Source: Primula veris
Taxonomy: Eukaryota > Streptophyta > Magnoliopsida > Ericales > Primulaceae
Direction of reading: 5' to 3'
NCBI GenBank assembly: GCA_963682055.1
Contig: OY821750.1
Location: forward strand, 11,038,501 to 11,102,500
Length of the DNA stretch: 64,000 bases
The position numbers were made by a program, and so were the translations under genes. Positions 57,717 through 64,000 of this stretch are shown one piece after another. How positions within the stretch are numbered: the first letter of the stretch is position 1; each line of letters opens with the position of its first letter. The notes under the pieces are model-generated. The model did no database searches and was not told the DNA's origin. It saw only the letters and a list, made by a program, of their open reading frames with translations.

Positions 57717-59070
57717 TTAGAAAAATTGTAGGAAAACATGTTTTTAAACATGGTTGTTTCAAGTGGTCAGGGACCATCTTTGAGTCAATTTTCGATGTGA
57801 CTACTCAGTTTTTCTGAGGCCATACTCAAAGCGTTTAAATAGCACGTACGACGAGCTTCGCAACGGTATATCGCATGACCTATTCGGAGAAAGGGTGTGA
57901 ATGATAATTGGACTCGAAGGTTGGTACTCGGAATAGGAAATAAAGTCAATTCTGGAAAATGAGAAAAGAAATGGGATTTAACCTATGAGGGTTATCCCAC
58001 ATTGGAAAATCATGAGTGATTTTTACAATATATATACTAAGGTATCACATGTGGATATTAAGTAGTGTGTTCACATACACATGTGTGTATTGTGTACCAC
58101 ACATGGGCGGGCTTGCTCGTCGGGTTTTCAGCTTGACGGGAAAAAGTGTGCCTGTTCCTGTTCGGGAAAAGTGTTCCTGTTTGGAAAAAGCGCGCCTGTT
58201 CGGGAAAGTGCGCATGTTCGGGAAAAAGCTTCCAGCAAAGCTGTAACTGTTGCAATAAATATGAATTCATTGCAAAGTTAATACTGCAGTTTCGAATTTC
58301 GAAAACTGACAGTAGTAAAGTGACTTTAATGGCTGAGATACTCAGCAAGCCTAAAGACATAACATTCTGAAATAAAACACAGCAGCATATATCATCTCTC
58401 AAAAATCAGCATTACATTTTAGAATCAGAGAGAACCACCCACCAACAGCTCGACTTTGACTCGTCGCCAGTTTCCGGTGAGTCATCCGAGACGTTGTACC
58501 TTGGGATCGAAGCGCCAACGCAACCAGAAACATCTAGGTGGTTGGGCGAATATCGGTTAAGGGCATACTGTTAACAGTAGCCTCGTCTAATTTTATTTAC
58601 ATTATGTCCATTTATTTTCCGCACTTAAATTCAGTTTTTTACATTCTTTTTTTCTAATTCAGTATTTTAATTTCAGTATTTTAATTTGCTGTACTTAGCT
58701 GTATCTTTTATATTCTGTTTGTACCTTCCTGTAATTAGTTTAAAGTTCTGTTTTTTGCTGTAATTACTATTCTGTAATTAGAATAGTTTCAATTCAGTCC
58801 TGTACTTTCATTTTAAAACAGAACAGTCCGGCTGTTAAGTTTATATTTTCCAGTCCGGCAGTTTCTTTTAATTGCAAATCAGTACATCAGATTATTAATT
58901 AATAATAATCTGAATAACGTTTGTTTTTTTATTTATATTCAGTACCTACATGTTGTAATCAGTTTATTCTATTCCAATTGGAAATTAATAAAGATTACAC
59001 TGGTTTTTGTTTAATTATTGTTTAGTCCTTTAATTATTATTAATTGTTATTTCATACACGGAAACCAATA
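57717..59070 (+). other. LTR-like segment
   Basis: TGTTAGAAAAATTGTAGG opens a stretch with a TATA-like ATATATATACTAAGG (about 58030), GC-rich GTTCCTGTTCGGGAAAA repeats (58150-58230) and CGAATATCGGTTAAGG, then T-rich DNA with TTCCGCACTTAAATTC and AATAAAG. This order resembles a copia LTR, but I found no second copy, no target duplication and no sure 3' end. Frames on both strands at 58016-58402 overlap the repeats and are not supported. Confidence 0.25.
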
Positions 59071-59219
59071 ATTTTTTTATTAATGGTAATATTGTTTGTT
59101 AGTAATTTTATTAATATTATTTATTAATTAAAATTATATAATTTAAAAAATCAAATATTATTTTAATTAAATAATGTTCTTATGTTTTTATTTAATTGGT
59201 GATGCATTATTAATGGAAT

Positions 59220-59501
59220 TATGACGGAGAGTTTTTACTTTTTTTAAAAGAAATCGTGACAGAGCGGTAATGAATTAGTGACGTAGTTGCGACGAGCATA
59301 CAATGACAACTCATTACTCGATTAGTTACGGCCTCCCCATCGCCATTCCATCACTAATAATAGTGACACTTCTTCTATACCAATTTAGTGACGCTTGATT
59401 CAGGGACATATTTTTTATCCTCACTAAATCGTTGCAAACCTAATTTAGTGATAGATTCGTAACCGTTTTTGGTGTCCCTAAATAGCAATATTTTTTTAGT
59501 G
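59220..59501. mobile_element. CACTA-like MITE remnant, one end only
   Basis: The right end ATATTTTTTTAGTG reads CACTAAAAAAATAT inverted. The inside repeats TTTAGTGA, GTGACG and GTAACCG, like the subterminal motifs of the small elements at 55.6 and 62.3 kb. The left end is not clear. Confidence 0.35.
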
Positions 59502-59509
59502 TAGGTTGA

Positions 59510-61945
59510 GTAACAATTTAGAGTTTTTGCTTGAGTTAAGGGTTGATTCAATATATTTCTTAATCACACGGCAATAAATTAGGGAACAATTGAGGTCTGG
59601 CAGAATTTTGTGTGTGGGGTTTTTTATAATTAGATGAAGTCAAAAATTGCTAATAGTAATCAACCTCGTATAGATTGGATTCACCATTACTCGCAATTGA
59701 TCTTTCTTTTTCATCATATGTACTAGTTTTCTTACACTTTTTCTCATATTTCAGTTAATTATCACCACTTTTATATTTTTAGGGTAACAGTTTAACTTTA
59801 TACATTTTTCAGCTTAAAAAATTTAAAATTATTACAAGATATCTTTATAACAATAGAAACTATATAATAATAACAGGTACAAATAATAAATTTAATCGAG
59901 GTATTCATTCTATGATAACTTTCAACTTTCCCTCTATTTTTGTGCCTTTAGTAGGCCTAGTATTTCCGGCCATGGCAATGGCTTCTTTATTTATTTATGT
60001 TCCAAAAAATAAGATTGTTTAGATCTAACAGGACTAAATCTCATTTTTTTTGAACATAGATAAAAAAAATCTATTTATTTGAGTTATGGTATAACATAGG
60101 GTTTCGGCTGAACAGAAATCGATATCAAATTTATTATTATAACTAAATATTACTATATTTTAATATACTCCTATCAATTTTTTTCAACCCAAATTAATTT
60201 ACTACAACAAACACATTAAATAACTTATAAGTTTTCTCGTATTTAAAGTAAAAAGTACACTTTTACAACTTATAAGTAAACGTTTTGGTTTATACAAATT
60301 ATCAGTTTTTTTATCAATTTCTCTATCAAAACTATACAACTCATATTTTTGTTATTTTATTAATTTATATGTGAAAATTACAAATAAAAGAGAGAGAAGA
60401 AGAGAAAAGTAAGAAAGAGAAATTATTATTTTAATTATAAGTGAATATTTTGATCCCTTATATTTGATGAATATTTGAGTTTATATAAATTTAAGGTAAT
60501 TGATAAGAAAATTAATGCGTGTACAATTTTAGAACAGTCTCATCATATTTAAGATAAATGAGTCATATAAGCAAACTGATGCGATTGTTTTTTGCATTAA
60601 TCAACACCATTATTCGATTGTGAACTAAAACTTTTGTCCATTAGTGGGTAGCTATTAGACTTTGAGAATCCTTATGTTATCCATACAATATTTTTTGCTG
60701 TTTTGCAGAGGAAGTGAGAGGCAGATAGTGCCATTAACAAGATAGAAAGGAGGAGGTATGGAGGAGGTATGGAGGAGGTATGGATGAAATATGTCTGGTC
60801 ATAAATTTACACTTCATTTAATCCTTACACTTCATTTAAAATGTTTTCAAATGCCTATGATTGATTAATTAAAATAGATAAACAAATGTTTAATTTTTTA
60901 CTAATTATCATACAACACTACCCTCATAACAAATAGTGAAATTAAAAACTAATAACATTTTTATACCTTTTTAACCATCCATTTTTTTTAAAATATTATC
61001 ATCGTATATTCTATCTTCTTTTTATTCTCAATATATTTGTACCACTAATACATGTGTTTCACCACATATCATCTTGGTCTGGTACACTAAAATATATATA
61101 TATATATAGAGATGTTTCAATGGATATTCCTTTTTGATACTTTTTTGACACTCTGATAAAAAAACACTCGAAATCAATATTTCATTAATGCAGATTTTGA
61201 CTGTTTTATGACGGGAACTCAAATATGAGTCATGTTTTTCGGTATTGGAAACTAACCTAAAATTTAAAATTCACTACATGCAATTATAAATCTGAGGAAA
61301 AAAAAACGAGATGCATATTGACTTTCTGTCATGAAATCATGCAGATATGCATTTATGAAATCTTGATTTTGAGTGTTTTTTATCGGAGTGTCAAAAATAA
61401 TGTTAAAAATGAGTGTCAGTTGAACCTCCTTTATATATATATATATACATATATATATGTACACCAGTAAACGATACCCACGCGTTGCGTGTGATACGTT
61501 ATAAATTGTGATGATAATACAAATGTAGAGTAAAAAAAAAGATATAGAATATAAGAAAAAATATATATATAAATTGTAATGATGATACAAATATTCAGAC
61601 AAAAAAAATATACGATATTAAAAATTTTGTGTGGTTAAAAAGAGAGAAATAGTGTAATAAGTTCTTATTTTTTATGAAAGTAGTTAATATAGTAATTAAT
61701 AAAAAATTATTTCGGTATTTTTGAAAAAAAAAAGGCTAAATTGGACAGTATCATTTGACTTAATTATTATAATAGAATGATATATATATATATATATATC
61801 AATAATAAAACACACTACGTTTTATACATTCATCATAACCATATATATAGTTTATTTTAAATGACAGATTTATTCTCAGACCTCGCTTCACTTTCACGTC
61901 TAAATTAATAACCACCTGATCCTTTCTACTACTCAATAGTCAATT
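59510..61945. other. AT-rich intergenic DNA
   Basis: No gene supported. A 12-bp unit GGAGGAGGTATG is repeated three times at about 60750-60783. TA microsatellites lie near 61095, 61435 and 61780. Confidence 0.45.
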
Positions 61946-61949
61946 TTTT

Positions 61950-62068
61950 GGGTTAATACTCAATAAGTACAATGTGGTTTCTGCGAGTAACGATCAGTAG
62001 CCTAATCTTTCAGCAAAGCCAATTTAGGGCGTGAACGTTAATAATTGATCCAATTTAGACCAATTCCA
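61950..62068 (+). repeat. Direct repeat, first copy (empty site)
   Basis: GGGTTAATACTCAATAAGTA...TGCGAGTAACGATCAGTAGCC...GGGCGTGAACG...TTTAGACCAATTCC. The second copy starts at 62163 and is split by a MITE at the matching CCA. Confidence 0.85.
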
Positions 62069-62162
62069 TCTAAATTGGTAACGCCGTTGCTGCCACGCCA
62101 TTATTTTTCATTAGCCTAAGGGGTAAATATGTATTTTCGCCAAATGTGTATTAAAAAAAAAA

Positions 62163-62478
62163 GGGTTAATACCCAATAAATACCCTGTGGTTTCTGCGAG
62201 TAACGATTAGTAGCCTAAGGTTTCAGCAAAACCAATTTAGGGCGTGAACGATAATAATTGATCAAATTTAGACAACACTACAAAATAATGTTTGATTTAG
62301 TGAGAGTCAAAAGTTGTCACAAGCCTATCGCTAATTTAAAAAGTTATCACAAATCTGTCGTAAATTGACTAAACTGTCACAAAACCGTAACAAAAACCGT
62401 CGCTAATAAGCTCGTAACAAAAAATACCGTCACTAATCTCGTCGCTATTTGAGTAGTTTTTTGTAGTGCCAATTCCGT
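62163..62478 (+). repeat. Direct repeat, second copy, split by a MITE
   Basis: Repeats 61950-62068 with few differences up to TTTAGA, is interrupted at 62276-62468, and resumes CCAATTCCGTC. Confidence 0.85.
62276..62468. mobile_element. CACTA-type MITE, 193 bp
   Basis: Terminal inverted repeat CACTACAAAA at both ends (left CACTACAAAATAATG, right end inverted CACTACAAAAAACTA). Subterminal TCGCTAAT, GTCACAA and ACCGTCGC motifs. The 3-bp flanks are CAA and CCA; the unoccupied neighbouring copy has CCA, so this is a target duplication with one later change. Non-coding. Confidence 0.82.
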
Positions 62479-62589
62479 CAAAACTCAATTAGAAAGGGGT
62501 CCATTATTGTGGGGTAATTTTTAGTTTCATTATAACCGGAAGCTCCACTTTGGAGTTGGTTGTGATTATTGTGGGGTACTTTTTAGTTT

Positions 62590-63160
62590 TATTAAATTGT
62601 TACAAAAATTGCATTAGATTGTCAAAAAAATATATTAGATTGTCAAAATTTTGTATTAGATTGTCGTAAAAATTCATTAGATTGTCAAAAAAAATCATAT
62701 TAAATTCATTACATTGTCAAAAAAATTATATTAAATTCATTAGATTGTCAAAAATATTTATTAGATTGTCAATCATTAGATTGTATCATTTTTTTGTATT
62801 AGATTGTTAAAAAAATTCATTAGATTGTCAAAAAAAATTATATTAAATTGCCGAAAAAAAGTTATTAGATTGTTAAAAAATTGTATTATAGTGTTAAAAA
62901 ATTGTATTAGATTGCCACAAAAATTGTATTGTATTTTCTATTATATTGTCAAAAATTTATGTTAGATTGTCGAGAATTTGCATTATATTTTAAAAAAAAT
63001 TGTATTAGATTGTAAAAAAAAAATTAGATTGTCAAAAAAAATTGTATTAAATTTTCAAAAAATTGTATTACATTGTCAAAAAATTTGTATTAGGTTCTCA
63101 CAAAACTTGCATTAGATTATCAAAAAGAATTGTATTAGATTGTCAAAAAAAAATAAGTTT
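62590..63160. repeat. Degenerate minisatellite of TTAGATTGTCAAAAA units
   Basis: About 25 irregular units of 18-25 bp share ATTAGATTGTCAAAAA with variable A-runs and TTGTATTAG. It merges into T-rich low-complexity DNA (63160-63450). The plus frame at 63250-63567 reads this low complexity and is not a gene. Confidence 0.85.
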
Positions 63161-64000
63161 TTGGATTTTTTAAGAGTTTTTTAAGAATTTTTTTTATTAT
63201 TTTCCAATTTTTTTTATTTTTTTTTACTTTTCCAAATTTTATAATTTTTATGGATTTTTTTATTTTTCCGAAATTTTTATTTTTTTTGAGCATTTTTTAT
63301 TTTTCCAGATTTTTTTATAAATTTTGTATTAGTTTGTTAATTTTTATTTTTATTTTTGTAAAAAATATATTTTTAGGATTTTTTGGATTTTTTTTCCATA
63401 TTTTAGTTTTTTTCCAATTTTTCTGTTTTTTTAAGATTTTTTTACATTTTTTATTTTTTGTTCAACGCCGGTCAACACCGGTCAATGCCGGAGACCAGTC
63501 AATGGTCTTGGTCTTAGTCTTGGTCAAAGTTTTATTGGGCCAAATGTGTTGGCCTTATGTGTATTAGAAATTGGTACTAATTTGCAATAAATAATTTATA
63601 AGTGATACTAATATTTAAATATGTAGTTTCAAATGGTATCCACCAAAAATTAACTCGTTCTTTCTCTATATAAGTTAATTTTATTTTTGTTTTCACAATT
63701 TTTAACTTATTTAATATATATATATATATATGTATGTATTAATATATATACATATATATAAATTAGTTAGCTTTCAAGTTTTTAAACTTTTTTTTTCAAG
63801 TAATTCACTTTTTTTTTAATATTATTGCTGTAAATATATGTATATATTGACTTTAGTTGAAACTGTTATTTTATTTACTTTCATATGCTTATTTTTTTAT
63901 TTTCTATTTTGTATTTTGTATTTTTGTATTTAATCATTTTAACTATACATATTTTATTAAATGTTTTATGCATATAAATTGGTAATTCTGAAATTCATTT
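63161..64000. other. T-rich low-complexity and AT-rich DNA to the window end
   Basis: Only a short repeat, CGCCGGTCAACACCGGTCAA (about 63465), and TA microsatellites (about 63715-63760) stand out. Confidence 0.5.

Noticed and set aside
58016..58402. Cysteine-rich short frames on both strands
   Set aside because: They overlap GTTCGGGAAAA repeats in an LTR-like segment and have no consistent frame or start.

Overview
The window is nuclear DNA from a flowering plant, most likely a eudicot. It is AT-rich and dominated by plant transposable elements of many classes. The one host gene I recognise is a plant PRISE-type enone reductase with a short plant intron. No bacterial, organellar, tRNA, rRNA or CRISPR features were seen. 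The species cannot be named from the sequence.

Layout. 1-1.2 kb: the 5' part of a progesterone 5-beta-reductase/iridoid-synthase-like (PRISE) gene on the minus strand, running off the left edge. 1.2-9.5 kb: AT-rich intergenic DNA holding a tRNA-derived SINE with an 18-bp target duplication (3.3 kb), a solo copia LTR with a perfect 5-bp duplication (4.9-6.1 kb), a broken LINE-type ORF1/zinc-knuckle gene (6.4-7.3 kb), and a TIR element with a hAT-like element inside it (7.4-8.75 kb). 9.5-15.5 kb: two truncated Ty1/copia elements on the minus strand, one with broken integrase-end, RT and RNase H. 16-17 kb: a CACTA-like remnant. 17.2-33.9 kb: two 7-kb copia elements in direct orientation, each with two LTRs and a target duplication. 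Both carry the same wrecked gag-pol, so this looks like a non-autonomous family. 34-39 kb: hAT, foldback and minisatellite DNA. 40.0-53.1 kb: a 13-kb Ty3/gypsy element of the Tat lineage (Retand-like) inserted into an older copia gag. 53.5-64 kb: a TIR element with an internal duplication, small CACTA-type elements, an LTR-like segment and AT-rich minisatellites.

How the parts relate. The gypsy element reads gag, protease, RT, RNase H, second RNase H and integrase on the minus strand. It is followed by a ten-copy 71-bp tandem array and then about 4 kb that codes on the opposite (plus) strand. That antisense block contains an intron-containing gene of four exons, with clean GT-AG borders and two in-frame TAG codons, plus two further open frames. 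Removing the gypsy element joins the flanking copia gag exactly through a TGAAG duplication. The left LTR also carries, on its inner side, about 75 bp of the host flank that should occur only outside the right LTR; this points to a repair or conversion event after insertion.

Most elements carry stops or frameshifts. The sequence records nested insertion and decay rather than an active gene cluster. The most unusual items are the antisense gene module, the host-flank copy beside the left gypsy LTR, and the pair of copia elements that share pre-existing coding lesions, including loss of the RT YVDD segment.
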